DNA of 38,365 bases, from assembly GCA_945871035.1 (NCBI GenBank), contig CAMBUD010000016.1, positions 1 to 38,365 on the forward strand. Direction: 5' to 3'. Source of the stretch: Planctomicrobium piriforme. Its GTDB lineage: Bacteria; Planctomycetota; Planctomycetia; Pirellulales; UBA1268. A program made the translations under genes and the position numbers. The notes beneath the pieces were generated by a model. It saw nothing but the letters and a program-made list of their open reading frames with translations, was not told the origin of the DNA and did not search any database. The first letter of the stretch is position 1; the number at the start of each line of letters is the position of its first letter. Of the stretch, positions 8,011-16,334 are shown one piece after another.

Positions 8011-9195
8011 ATGGACGTCGGCTCTCGGATCCGTTCTGCTGTGCCCCTACGGGTTGCCGTGCTGGGTTCAACCGGCAGCATCGGTGCGAGCACGCTGGAG
8101 GTCATTGCAGCATCGGACGGCGAATTCGTTCCATTTCTACTCGCCGCGCACCGGCGCACCGACCTGCTTTTAGCTCAGGCGCGGGCCTATCTGCCGCAGT
8201 GGATTGTGGTGCTGGACCCCGCTGCCGCGTTGGCAATGGATCGGACGGGCGTGCCCGCTGAAACACAAGTCGCCGTTGGCCCAGAGGCACTCGACGAATT
8301 GGTGCAAGCACCAGAAATTGATCGGGTCGTTGCGGCCATTGTGGGAGCTGCTGGTTTGCGCAGCACGTGGGCGGCACTGGAAGCTGGCAAGACAGTTGCC
8401 TTGGCCAATAAAGAAACGTTGGTGATGGCTGGGCCGCTGGTGATGGAGTTGGCAGAGCGCAGTGGCGGCACAATCATTCCGGTTGATAGCGAGCATTCGG
8501 CAATCCATCAGGCCCTGCGTGCCGGCTCTGCCGACGAGGTGGTGCGGATTGTGTTGACAGCCAGCGGTGGGCCATTCCGTTTGCGAGCGGTGGAAACGCT
8601 GGTCAGCGTGACTCCCGCTGAGGCGCTCAAGCATCCAACGTGGTCGATGGGACCGAAGATCACAATCGATTCAGCAACGATGATGAACAAAGCGCTGGAG
8701 ATCATCGAAGCCCGCTGGCTCTTTGGTGTGCCGGCAGAAAAGCTTGGTGTGCTGGTGCATCCACAGTCGATTGTGCATTCGATGGTGGAGTTTATCGATG
8801 GCTCAGTGGTGGCGCAGATGAGTCCTCCCGACATGAAGCTGCCGATTCAATACGCTCTCTCCTATCCGCAGCGGCTCGCTGGTGTGGCGCGGCGTTTTGA
8901 CTTCTCGCAGAGCATGCACTTGGAGTTTGCTGCCCCCGATCCGCAGCGGTTTCCGGCCGTTGGCCTCGGCTACGCCGCAGCGGCCCGCGGTGGCACCTGT
9001 GGCGCGGTGCTCAATGCGGCGAACGAGGAGGCTGTGCGCGGTTTCCTGGAAGGTGAGTTGCGGTTTACCGATATTGCAGAAGTGTGTGCTCGGGTCTTGG
9101 ACGAGCACCCTTTTCAGCCCGATCCTTCGCTCGACGATGTCCGTCGACTCGATGCATGGGCCAGACAGGAGGTCGTCAAGTGGGCGTGTGTCTAA
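8011..9195 (+). CDS. dxr: 1-deoxy-D-xylulose 5-phosphate reductoisomerase Dxr
   Basis: Dxr converts DXP to 2-C-methyl-D-erythritol 4-phosphate with NADPH, the committed step of the non-mevalonate isoprenoid pathway. The protein is 394 aa, normal for the family. The N-terminal Rossmann motif is VAVLGSTGSIGAST. The metal and substrate site is PVDSEHSAIHQAL, and the catalytic-loop region includes WSMGPKITIDSATMMNKALE. The NADPH domain has ALANKETLVMAG. The C-terminal helical domain is complete (VLNAANEEAV onward). The ATG at 8011 is preferred over a GTG at 7966. The stop overlaps the next ATG by one base (TAATG), so rseP is probably translationally coupled. The dxr-rseP pairing is common in bacteria. 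Confidence 0.97.
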   Translation: MDVGSRIRSAVPLRVAVLGSTGSIGASTLEVIAASDGEFVPFLLAAHRRTDLLLAQARAYLPQWIVVLDPAAALAMDRTGVPAETQVAVGPEALDELVQAPEIDRVVAAIVGAAGLRSTWAALEAGKTVALANKETLVMAGPLVMELAERSGGTIIPVDSEHSAIHQALRAGSADEVVRIVLTASGGPFRLRAVETLVSVTPAEALKHPTWSMGPKITIDSATMMNKALEIIEARWLFGVPAEKLGVLVHPQSIVHSMVEFIDGSVVAQMSPPDMKLPIQYALSYPQRLAGVARRFDFSQSMHLEFAAPDPQRFPAVGLGYAAAARGGTCGAVLNAANEEAVRGFLEGELRFTDIAEVCARVLDEHPFQPDPSLDDVRRLDAWARQEVVKWACV

Positions 9196-11348
9196 TGGAG
9201 CAACTCATGGCGTGCGGATTTTCTGGCGTACCTGTCATGGCAGCCAGCACATGGTTTGAATGGATTCTGCAACCGGCGAGTTGGTCGGTCATTCTGCAGG
9301 TGGCCGGCGGCCTGGGCTTTGTGATCTTTGTTCATGAACTGGGCCACTTTCTCGTCGCCAAGGCCTGCGGTGTTAAATGCGAAAAGTTTTTTTTGGGCTT
9401 CGATATTGGTGGCCTCAAGCTGCTGAGCGTGCAGTGGGGCGAGACAGAATACGGCATCGGTGCGTTGCCCCTGGGTGGCTATGTGAAGATGCTTGGCCAA
9501 GACGATAATCCTGCTGCCGCTGCCCAAGAGGCAAAGCGGGCCAAGACCGTGTTGGCTGCAGGGGATCTGCCGCCGGAGCCGGTGGCCGGACCGCATCCCG
9601 CATGGGATCCGCGCAGTTATCCGGCCCAGAGCGTTCCCAAACGCATGGCGATCATTTCTGCTGGCGTGATCATGAACGTGATTTTTGCTGTGCTGATGGC
9701 GGCGGGTGCATTCAGTCTCGGTGTTAAAGAGCTGACGTGCGAGGTGTCGAGCGTGCGGCCTGGTGGTGCAGCGTGGCGGGTGGGCTTGCGCAGCGGTGAT
9801 GAAATCACAGCCATCGGTAGCCAGCAGAATCCAATTTTTTCCGATCTCCAAAAGGGCGTGACGCTCGGTGATCTTTCCAAAGGCGTCAGCTTCACGATCC
9901 ATCGTCCGCTGGCCGACTCAACGCGCACGCTCACGCTGCACCCCGATACCGATCTGGGCGTGCCGACCGTCGGCGTGACGAGTCCATTTTCCCTGACGCT
10001 GCCCAAGGATCTGGGCAAGGATTTGTCGGATGGGCTCCCGGGCAGTGCCGGAAAAACAGTGCCACCGCTCGCGGCCGGCGACACAATCCAAGCCATCAAC
10101 GGCGTTGTGGTGAAGAGCTATGCCGAACTGATTGCGGAGCTTTCCAAGCACGTCGACGCCGCGGCAACGCTGACAGTGCAACGGGCAACTCCGGGTGGGA
10201 ATCCCAGTGAGAAGGCGGCGGCACAGAGCATCGTTGTCCAACTGCCTCCGCAGGCAGCCCGTTCGACAGGACTGACGATGACCGCATTGGCCGTCAAGGC
10301 CGTGCAAGCCGATTCTCCGGCAGCAGCGGCAGGCATTGAGCCCGGCGACATGATTGTATCTGTCGATGGCGAGCCGCTCGGTGATCCACTCACACTCGAT
10401 GAGCGGCTGCGTGATCAGGTGGGATCGACCATCACCCTCACGCTTGCGCGCGGCATGACCGAGAAGCAAACTGCTGCCGATCCAGACTCTCAGGCAGATC
10501 AAAAAACAATTGAGGTGTCACTGAAGCCGCGAGAAGTTTCGTGGATCGAGGAGTCTCGTTGGCCGTCGAGTCCGGTTTCGGTGCCCACACTGGGAGTGGC
10601 GCTGGGCGTTGACTCGCTTGTGGCTTTCGTAGCGGAGGAGAGTCCAGCAGCAGCGGCCGGCATCAAGGCCGGTGAACGCGTGGTGCGGGTGCGTTTTGAA
10701 ACCCCCGCTGCCATTAAACAGGACAAGGCAGCCGACGTCGGTCTAGAAATTTCAAAAAAATCACCGAGTTGGCCCTACATCGTGTCGGTGCTGCAGCAGG
10801 TTCCAGACGGCACAAAGCTGCAGCTAGTGATTGAGTCTGCCGACGGTCAGCAGCGCGATGTTTCATTCGAACCGGTGGAATCGAGCAACCAGTTTGTCAT
10901 CGATCGGGGGCTCATTTTTGAACCGTTGTACACAATTGTGCGCAGCGATTCATTGTGGTCTGCACTGCGTCAGGGGGGCCGCAAGGCTTTCGACGACTTA
11001 TCGCTCGTCTATCGGTTTTTGCACAAACTCACCAGCAACCAGATCAGCCCGCGATTGCTCGGCGGTCCGATCGAGATTGCCAAGCAGGCTGGCAAATCGG
11101 CAGAGGAGGGCTTTGGCCGATTGCTGCTCTTTTTAACGATGCTGAGTGCTAATTTAGCGGTCGTCAATTTTCTTCCCATCCCCGTTTTGGACGGTGGGCA
11201 TATGGTTTTCTTGCTCTATGAATGGGTGCGCGGTAAGCCGCCTAGCGAGGGCGTTGTGACGGTGCTTTCCTACGTGGGCTTGGCCTTGATTCTGACGCTG
11301 ATGGTGTTCGTCTTTGGTCTGGATCTGGGATTGATCCCGCGGCGATAG
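9195..11348 (+). CDS. rseP: Site-2 membrane zinc protease RseP, enlarged
   Basis: This is an intramembrane M50 metalloprotease; in other bacteria RseP cuts anti-sigma factors and remnant signal peptides. The protein is 717 aa against about 450 in Escherichia coli. The zinc motif HELGH is at residues 47-51, and the second active-site motif NFLPIPVLDGGH is near 658-669. Between them is a long periplasmic part with at least three PDZ-like units: VRPGGAAWRVGLRSGDEI (about 185), ADSPAAAAGIEPGDMIVSVD (about 370) and ESPAAAAGIKAGERVVRV (about 478). A partial one lies near 294 (AGDTIQAINGVVV). The start is the ATG at 9195 overlapping the dxr stop. The extra PDZ units suggest more complex substrate gating, which is an inference. 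It sits beside other envelope genes. Confidence 0.94.
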   Translation: MEQLMACGFSGVPVMAASTWFEWILQPASWSVILQVAGGLGFVIFVHELGHFLVAKACGVKCEKFFLGFDIGGLKLLSVQWGETEYGIGALPLGGYVKMLGQDDNPAAAAQEAKRAKTVLAAGDLPPEPVAGPHPAWDPRSYPAQSVPKRMAIISAGVIMNVIFAVLMAAGAFSLGVKELTCEVSSVRPGGAAWRVGLRSGDEITAIGSQQNPIFSDLQKGVTLGDLSKGVSFTIHRPLADSTRTLTLHPDTDLGVPTVGVTSPFSLTLPKDLGKDLSDGLPGSAGKTVPPLAAGDTIQAINGVVVKSYAELIAELSKHVDAAATLTVQRATPGGNPSEKAAAQSIVVQLPPQAARSTGLTMTALAVKAVQADSPAAAAGIEPGDMIVSVDGEPLGDPLTLDERLRDQVGSTITLTLARGMTEKQTAADPDSQADQKTIEVSLKPREVSWIEESRWPSSPVSVPTLGVALGVDSLVAFVAEESPAAAAGIKAGERVVRVRFETPAAIKQDKAADVGLEISKKSPSWPYIVSVLQQVPDGTKLQLVIESADGQQRDVSFEPVESSNQFVIDRGLIFEPLYTIVRSDSLWSALRQGGRKAFDDLSLVYRFLHKLTSNQISPRLLGGPIEIAKQAGKSAEEGFGRLLLFLTMLSANLAVVNFLPIPVLDGGHMVFLLYEWVRGKPPSEGVVTVLSYVGLALILTLMVFVFGLDLGLIPRR

Positions 11349-11399
11349 AAATACAGAAGTGATCCCGTTTTCATCCGGAACCCTTTTCCACCACCGGGC

Positions 11400-12017
11400 A
11401 TCCGAGTCGTTGTTTTCGACGTTGTCGGCACGCTGATTGAACCGCTGCCGAGCGTGAAGAGCGTGTACGCCACCATCAGCCTGCGTTATGGAATTGAAAT
11501 CCCCGAGCAGATCATTGCCGATCGATTTGCGGCTGCCTGGAATCGGCAGGAGGCGATCGACGCTGCCGCGATACCGGCCTTTGCGACCAGCCGATTGCGT
11601 GAAATGGCCCGCTGGCGTGGGATCGTAGACGATGTTTTTCTAAAAGCATCCGCCAGCGATGCCATCTTTAAAGATTTATGGGATCACTTCGCCCAGCCCA
11701 CAGCGTGGCAGTCGATTGAGGAGGGCATGCGGAAAGTCGATGCGGCTGTTCTGGCCGGCTGCAGCGTGGCGCTGGCAAGCAATTTTGATGAACGCCTGCA
11801 AGCCATCGCCAGTGTCGTCCAGCCACTGACGCGCGCCGACTACGTGTTTGCCTCCTCGGAGATCGGCTGGCGCAAGCCCGCGCCCCAATTTTTTCGCACG
11901 ATTCAAGAGCAACTCGGACTGTCGCCGCACGAGTTGCTGATGGTGGGAGACGATTTGCAACTGGATATTGCTGCCGCGAATCGTGCCGGCTGGCAGGCCT
12001 TGCACGTGCCCTGCTAG
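11400..12017 (+). CDS. HAD-superfamily hydrolase-like protein, start disrupted
   Basis: The frame carries the HAD motifs: VVVFDVVGTL (motif I), ALASNFDE (motif II Ser), GWRKPAPQFF (motif III Lys) and MVGDDLQLDIAAA (motif IV). The cap is helical, so subfamily IA is likely. No ATG, GTG or TTG precedes motif I in this frame; the frame opens at 11349 right after the rseP stop. The first normal start, GTG at 11454, would delete the nucleophile Asp. In the +1 frame a GTG at 11359 gives a short leader that would join cleanly if the GGG at 11396-11398 were GGGG. Motif I also has Val where phosphatases have the acid/base Asp, so phosphatase activity is uncertain. The coordinates mark the conserved part only. 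Either a sequencing error or a young pseudogene is possible. Confidence 0.65.
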   Translation: MRVVVFDVVGTLIEPLPSVKSVYATISLRYGIEIPEQIIADRFAAAWNRQEAIDAAAIPAFATSRLREMARWRGIVDDVFLKASASDAIFKDLWDHFAQPTAWQSIEEGMRKVDAAVLAGCSVALASNFDERLQAIASVVQPLTRADYVFASSEIGWRKPAPQFFRTIQEQLGLSPHELLMVGDDLQLDIAAANRAGWQALHVPC

Positions 12018-12317
12018 AGCACATCCAGTTTACGCGTGCCGCCCGACTCGGGGGCGGCCCGTGTCTGGTCACTGCAGGCCGCAGCGGCCCAGCGTTCCTA
12101 AGCGTTCGCCGACTCTTCGCCTCCGTCGCCTGTTTTGCCACGCCGTTGCACAAGCTATCTCAGCGGTGCACTTGCGCCGCTGGACCCTTTTGCCTGGCGT
12201 TGTCGAGCATTTTCCATCTGCTTTTCGTCGTTGCGATTCGACCACCGTCGCCTGTCCGTAAAATGCGGTATGATTCTGAGGTTTTCCGCGTCCCCATTCA
12301 CCCCAAAGGATCGTGCC
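12018..12317. other. Intergenic region upstream of the Tat xylose-isomerase-like gene
   Basis: These 300 nt contain no supported gene; the frame of the downstream protein stays open to 12135, but that part looks non-coding. Near the gene, TATGAT (about 12268) resembles a -10 box, without a clear -35 at the right distance. Confidence 0.4.
12305..12310 (+). promoter_or_regulatory. Shine-Dalgarno before Tat xylose-isomerase-like gene
   Basis: AAAGGA lies 7 nt before the ATG at 12318. It supports that start, which also begins the twin-arginine signal, over the longer open frame. Confidence 0.6.
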
Positions 12318-13157
12318 ATGCTGTCCCGCCCACTTTCTCGTCGACTGTTTTTGGGTGCCGCCGGATCGGCAACGTGTCTGGCTGCCATGCAGATGCCACG
12401 GGTGGGGATGGCTGCCGAGAAAAGCGTCCTCAATCTCGGCCTGCAGATGTATTCGCTGCGTGGCTACAAGGTTGGCCAAGCGCTGATGCACGCCAGAGAG
12501 CTGGGATTTAAGTTCATTGAATTTTACGGCGACATGTTTCCCGTGAATGCCAGTCCGGAAGCGATCGCCGCCATGAAGAAGCAGGTCGATGAGCTAGGGT
12601 TGACGATCAGCGCGCATGGCGTGAATGGGTTTGGCAAGGATGCCGGAGCCAATCGCAGGGTATTTGAGTTTGCCAAAGCGGCAGGGATTCCAATCCTCAC
12701 GGCCGATCCGGCCCCCGAAGCCTTTGCCAGTCTCGAAGAACTCGTCAAGGAATTCGACATTCGTGTGGCCATTCACAACCACGGACCAGGCCACCGCTAC
12801 AACAAGGTGATCGATGTTTTGCGTGCCATTGAAAACCGAGACGAGCGCATCGGCGCCTGTGCCGATCTGGGCCATTACATCCGTTCTGGCGAGCAACCAA
12901 CGGAAGTTATCCGGTTGTTAAAGGGCCGACTCTACGGCATTCATCTCAAAGACTTTAAAGAGATGAAAGAGCACACCCAGGGCGTGATCATCGGCCGTGG
13001 CCACCTCGATGTGCCGGCCGTGTTTGCCGCGCTTGGACAGGCAGGCTTCCCGGCCAATGGCGCGCTGTCACTGGAATACGAGGAAAATCCCCAAAATCCG
13101 CTCGCCGATCTGGAAGAATGTTTAAACGTTGCCAAGAGCGCACTGCCAAAAGCCTAA
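12318..13157 (+). CDS. Tat-exported sugar phosphate isomerase/epimerase-like TIM-barrel protein
   Basis: The 279-aa protein begins MLSRPLSRRLFLGAAGS, a twin-arginine signal, so it is probably folded in the cytoplasm and exported. The rest is a xylose-isomerase-like TIM barrel: LGLQMYSLRGYKVGQAL, FKFIEFYGDM, VAIHNHGPGHRYNKV, GACADLGHYIRSGE, LYGIHLKDFKE and ALSLEYEENPQNP. These contain the expected metal ligands (Glu, Asp, His, Glu). Family members isomerise or epimerise sugars or inositols; the substrate here cannot be told. Exported versions are common in planctomycetes. A Shine-Dalgarno (12305-12310) fixes the start. The MFS gene converges 15 nt downstream. Confidence 0.88.
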   Translation: MLSRPLSRRLFLGAAGSATCLAAMQMPRVGMAAEKSVLNLGLQMYSLRGYKVGQALMHARELGFKFIEFYGDMFPVNASPEAIAAMKKQVDELGLTISAHGVNGFGKDAGANRRVFEFAKAAGIPILTADPAPEAFASLEELVKEFDIRVAIHNHGPGHRYNKVIDVLRAIENRDERIGACADLGHYIRSGEQPTEVIRLLKGRLYGIHLKDFKEMKEHTQGVIIGRGHLDVPAVFAALGQAGFPANGALSLEYEENPQNPLADLEECLNVAKSALPKA

Positions 13158-13172
13158 CGTTTTCGACGTTCC

Positions 13173-14423
13173 TCAGACCGGTGGCTCGTGCGCGGGGTTG
13201 CGCTCCCTGATCGCAACCTGATCGCTCCCTGATCGCTCCCCGGTCGCAACCAGAGGGCGCGTTAAAGAAAGACAGGCAACCGTCGAGAGTACGGCTGTGA
13301 TTGCCAGCGCCCAGGTAACCCCGTGCGGTCCCTGCTGCCAGAGCCAGCCCGTTAGCAGACCGGCTGGAAGCGCCAATAAGCCCTGCACAAGCGTGTACCA
13401 ACCAAAGGCCCCGCCGTGGTGTCCCGCTGGTGACAAAAGCGCAACAAGCGATCGTTCCGCCGGTTCAATCATTCCGTAGGCCACCCCCACTAGCATCACC
13501 ATCGCCACCGCCGTCATTGTTTCTGTACACACAGCCAGCCCGCCGTAGGCCGCCGCAAAAACCAGCCAGCCCGTGGCCAATGCTCGGCGCGGATGCCAGT
13601 GGTCGGCCAGCCGACCCGCTGCTAGAGCTGCTCCGCTCTTGGCCAAACTCATGCCCAACCAGACCAGCGGAATCAGCACAAGCGGCACGCCCAGATCGGC
13701 CACGCGCAACAGCAAAAACTGCTCACTCGATGCGCCCAACGCCCAGATTCCAACGCTCCATAGCAGCAGCGACTGCTGCCGACATAAGCGCACCGGCACG
13801 CTCACGCGTGCCGGTGGTGGCAGGCGGGGCGCTGGATCGTGCACCAAGCGATAGAGAACGGCAAGTGTCAGGAATCCGGGCAGGATCGTCAGCAAAAAGA
13901 GGCGGCGTTCCTCACCGGGAAAGAAGAACAAAAACAACATTGCCACGACCGGGCCCAGCGCAGCACCTGCGTGGTCGAGCGCACGGATGTGGCCAAAGGC
14001 ACGGCCGCGGATCGCCGGTTGGACCAGATCGGTGACGAGCGCATCGCGCGGAGCGCCGCGAATGCCCTTGCCAATCCGGTCAGAAGCCCGCACCAGCAAC
14101 GCTTCAAAGGGCGTGGCAACCAGTCCCATCAGTGGGCGGATCACCGCCGAGAGACCGTAGCCAAAGAGCACGAACCTTCGACGACCGAACCGATCGGAAA
14201 GTGCGCCTGCGGGCAGTCGCACGACTGCCGCAAGAGCAGTGGCCAATCCGTCGATGAGTCCGATGAACAATGTCGAGCCACCGAGTTCGCGCAGGAGAAA
14301 CGTCGGCAGCAGTGGATAGATTGCCTCACTCGAAAGGTCGGTAAGAAAACTCGTCCAACCCAAGGCCTTGATGGTGGGGGGAAGCAATGGGCTGGCGGCG
14401 TTAGGCTGGATGAGACCGTGCAT
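13173..14423 (-). CDS. MFS transporter
   Basis: The 416-aa protein has about twelve hydrophobic segments. The motif A loop AGALSDRFGRRR lies between TM2 and TM3, and DRIGKGIRGAPRDALV follows TM4, a pattern of MFS subgroups that include drug or sugar-phosphate exporters. The second half has ALAAGRLADHWHPRRALA, the repeated motif A. The substrate cannot be inferred. The C-terminal tail (after about residue 385) is charged and is encoded by an 11-nt tandem repeat that shifts frame with each copy, so the tail has no repeat at the protein level and may be recently altered. The gene lies 35 nt downstream of lepA and may share its transcript. Confidence 0.88.
   Translation of the reverse strand: MHGLIQPNAASPLLPPTIKALGWTSFLTDLSSEAIYPLLPTFLLRELGGSTLFIGLIDGLATALAAVVRLPAGALSDRFGRRRFVLFGYGLSAVIRPLMGLVATPFEALLVRASDRIGKGIRGAPRDALVTDLVQPAIRGRAFGHIRALDHAGAALGPVVAMLFLFFFPGEERRLFLLTILPGFLTLAVLYRLVHDPAPRLPPPARVSVPVRLCRQQSLLLWSVGIWALGASSEQFLLLRVADLGVPLVLIPLVWLGMSLAKSGAALAAGRLADHWHPRRALATGWLVFAAAYGGLAVCTETMTAVAMVMLVGVAYGMIEPAERSLVALLSPAGHHGGAFGWYTLVQGLLALPAGLLTGWLWQQGPHGVTWALAITAVLSTVACLSLTRPLVATGERSGSDQVAIRERNPAHEPPV
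13207..13250 (+). repeat. 11-nt tandem repeat, four units, in MFS C-terminal coding region
   Basis: The units are CTGATCGCAAC, CTGATCGCTCC, CTGATCGCTCC and CCGGTCGCAAC, head to tail. Because 11 is not a multiple of three, each copy is read in a different frame in the overlapping MFS gene. Any change in copy number would alter the tail or the stop codon. Confidence 0.9.
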
Positions 14424-14458
14424 GCCAGCATTCTGACACCCGCACCCGCAGCCTGTCT

Positions 14459-16270
14459 TCAGGCGCGGTCGACGCCGGTGTCGAGCACGGCCATAAAGGC
14501 CTTTTGCGGGATGTCGACGCTGCCGATGCTCTTCATCCGCTTTTTACCCTCTTTTTGCTTGGCCCAGAGCTTTTTCTTACGCGAGATGTCGCCGCCGTAG
14601 CATTTGGCCGTCACATTTTTGCGCATCGCAGAGATGGTTTCGCGGGCGATCACTTTCGTACCGATCGCCGCCTGCAATGCGATCTCAAACATATGCCGGT
14701 CAATTTCGCTGCGAAGTTTTTTAACAATCGAACGGCCACGCCGGTCAGCATCACGCCGATCGCAGATGATCGACAGGGCGTCGACGTTCTTGCCGCCCAC
14801 CAGAATGTCGAGCCGCACAAGATCAGCCGGCATGTAGCCAATGAGTTCGTAATCCATCGTGCCATACCCCCGCGTGACGCTCTTGAGCTTGTCGTGCAGA
14901 TCGTAGATCACATCCGCTAGCGGCAAATCAAATGTCAACATGGCACGCGTTGGCGAGAGGTATTCCGTTTTGAGATACGTGCCACGACGATCGGTGCTCA
15001 ATTGCATGACGGGACCAATGTGCTCGACTGGCACGAGGAAGTTTGTGCGCACAATCGGCTGCCGAAACTCATCGATCTGACCCGAATCAGGCACGTCCTG
15101 CGGGTTGGTGATCTCCAGAACCGTGCCATCGGTTTTGAGGATCTGGTAGGTGACGTTGGGAGCAGTTTGCACAAGGTCCAGATCCGCTTCCTTCTCCAGT
15201 CGCTGCTGGATGATTTCCATGTGCAAGAGGCCGAGAAACCCGCAGCGAAATCCAAACCCAAGGGCCTCGCTGCTTTCGGGCGAGTAGTCAAACGAAGGAT
15301 CATTGATGGAAAGTTTTTCCAGCGAATCGCGCAGCTCTTCGAAATTCTCTCCCTCAGAAGGATAGAGTCCGCAGTAGACCATCCGTTGCGGACGCTTGTA
15401 GCCGGGCAGCGGGGCAGCGATTGTGTCGCCAGGACAGATAACGGTGTCGCCGATGTGCACCTGCTTGACATCCTTGATGTTGCAGACCAAATAACCAACC
15501 TGCCCGGCCACGAGTTCCTCGCAGGCCCGGCGCTGCGGCACAAATTGGCCAATCTCCAACACCTCATGCGTGGTGCCTGTTTCGAGAAAGCGCACCTTCT
15601 GCCCGCGTTTGATCGTGCCGTCTACCAAGCGAACATACGTGATGGCCCCGCGGTAGCTGTCGTAGTGGCTGTCAAAGATCATGGCGCGAAGCACACCATT
15701 CGGATCGCCGGTGGGGGCCGGCACACGCTCGATGATCGCCGCCAATAGTTCATCAACCCCAAGCCCCGTCTTGCCACTCGTCAGCACCACTTCCGCAGCG
15801 TCGATGGCAAGGCTCTGCTCCATCTCAGCGAGCACCTCGTCCACCCGAGCGTGTACCAGATCGATCTTATTCACCACCGGTACAATTGTCAGATTCTGAT
15901 TGATCGCCGCATAGGCGTTGGCCACGGTCTGTGCCTCAACGCCCTGAAAGGCATCGACCAGCAGCACGGCCCCTTCGCAGCAGGCCAAACTCCGCGAAAC
16001 CTCGTAGTGAAAATCGACGTGGCCGGGGGTATCGATCAGGTTGAGTTCGTAAAGTTCGCCTTTGTAGTGGTAGCCCATGCGAACGGCGCGGGCCTTAATC
16101 GTGATGCCCCTCTGCCGCTCCAGCTCCATGTCGTCGAGCATCTGCTCTTTGAGCTGCCTTTTTTCAACCGTCCCGGTGCGTTCCAGCAAACGATCAGCCA
16201 GCGTGCTCTTGCCGTGGTCGATATGGGCGATGATCGAGAAGTTGCGAATGTGGGCAGAGTCAATGGACAT
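14459..16270 (-). CDS. lepA: Elongation factor 4 (LepA)
   Basis: LepA is a ribosome-dependent GTPase that acts on stalled or mispositioned ribosomes. The protein is 603 aa, normal for the family. The N-terminal GTPase domain has IIAHIDHGKST (G1), RGITIKARAVRM (G2 region), LIDTPGHVDF (G3) and VVNKIDL (G4). The EF-G-like domains include GFRCGFLGLLHMEI. The LepA-specific C-terminal region has AKCYGGDISRKKKLWAKQKE and GKKRMKSIGSVDIPQKAFMA. The ATG at 16270 is chosen because it begins MSIDSAHIRNF, the usual N-terminus; the frame is open to 16381. It lies 64 nt downstream of the ROK gene and 35 nt upstream of the MFS gene. Confidence 0.98.
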   Translation of the reverse strand: MSIDSAHIRNFSIIAHIDHGKSTLADRLLERTGTVEKRQLKEQMLDDMELERQRGITIKARAVRMGYHYKGELYELNLIDTPGHVDFHYEVSRSLACCEGAVLLVDAFQGVEAQTVANAYAAINQNLTIVPVVNKIDLVHARVDEVLAEMEQSLAIDAAEVVLTSGKTGLGVDELLAAIIERVPAPTGDPNGVLRAMIFDSHYDSYRGAITYVRLVDGTIKRGQKVRFLETGTTHEVLEIGQFVPQRRACEELVAGQVGYLVCNIKDVKQVHIGDTVICPGDTIAAPLPGYKRPQRMVYCGLYPSEGENFEELRDSLEKLSINDPSFDYSPESSEALGFGFRCGFLGLLHMEIIQQRLEKEADLDLVQTAPNVTYQILKTDGTVLEITNPQDVPDSGQIDEFRQPIVRTNFLVPVEHIGPVMQLSTDRRGTYLKTEYLSPTRAMLTFDLPLADVIYDLHDKLKSVTRGYGTMDYELIGYMPADLVRLDILVGGKNVDALSIICDRRDADRRGRSIVKKLRSEIDRHMFEIALQAAIGTKVIARETISAMRKNVTAKCYGGDISRKKKLWAKQKEGKKRMKSIGSVDIPQKAFMAVLDTGVDRA

Positions 16271-16334
16271 GGAAGAAGTGTACTGCAAAAACGGCACGCA
16301 ATTTTTCGGCCTCTCGAGCCGTTGAATCCCCGCC

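Noticed and set aside
13839..14600. 253-aa plus-strand ORF opposite the MFS gene and the lepA 3' end
   Set aside because: Antisense to two secure genes; the product is compositionally biased and without any motif.
14941..14954. TGGCACGCGTTGGC as a sigma-54 promoter
   Set aside because: The spacing and TTGC element do not match, and it lies inside lepA.
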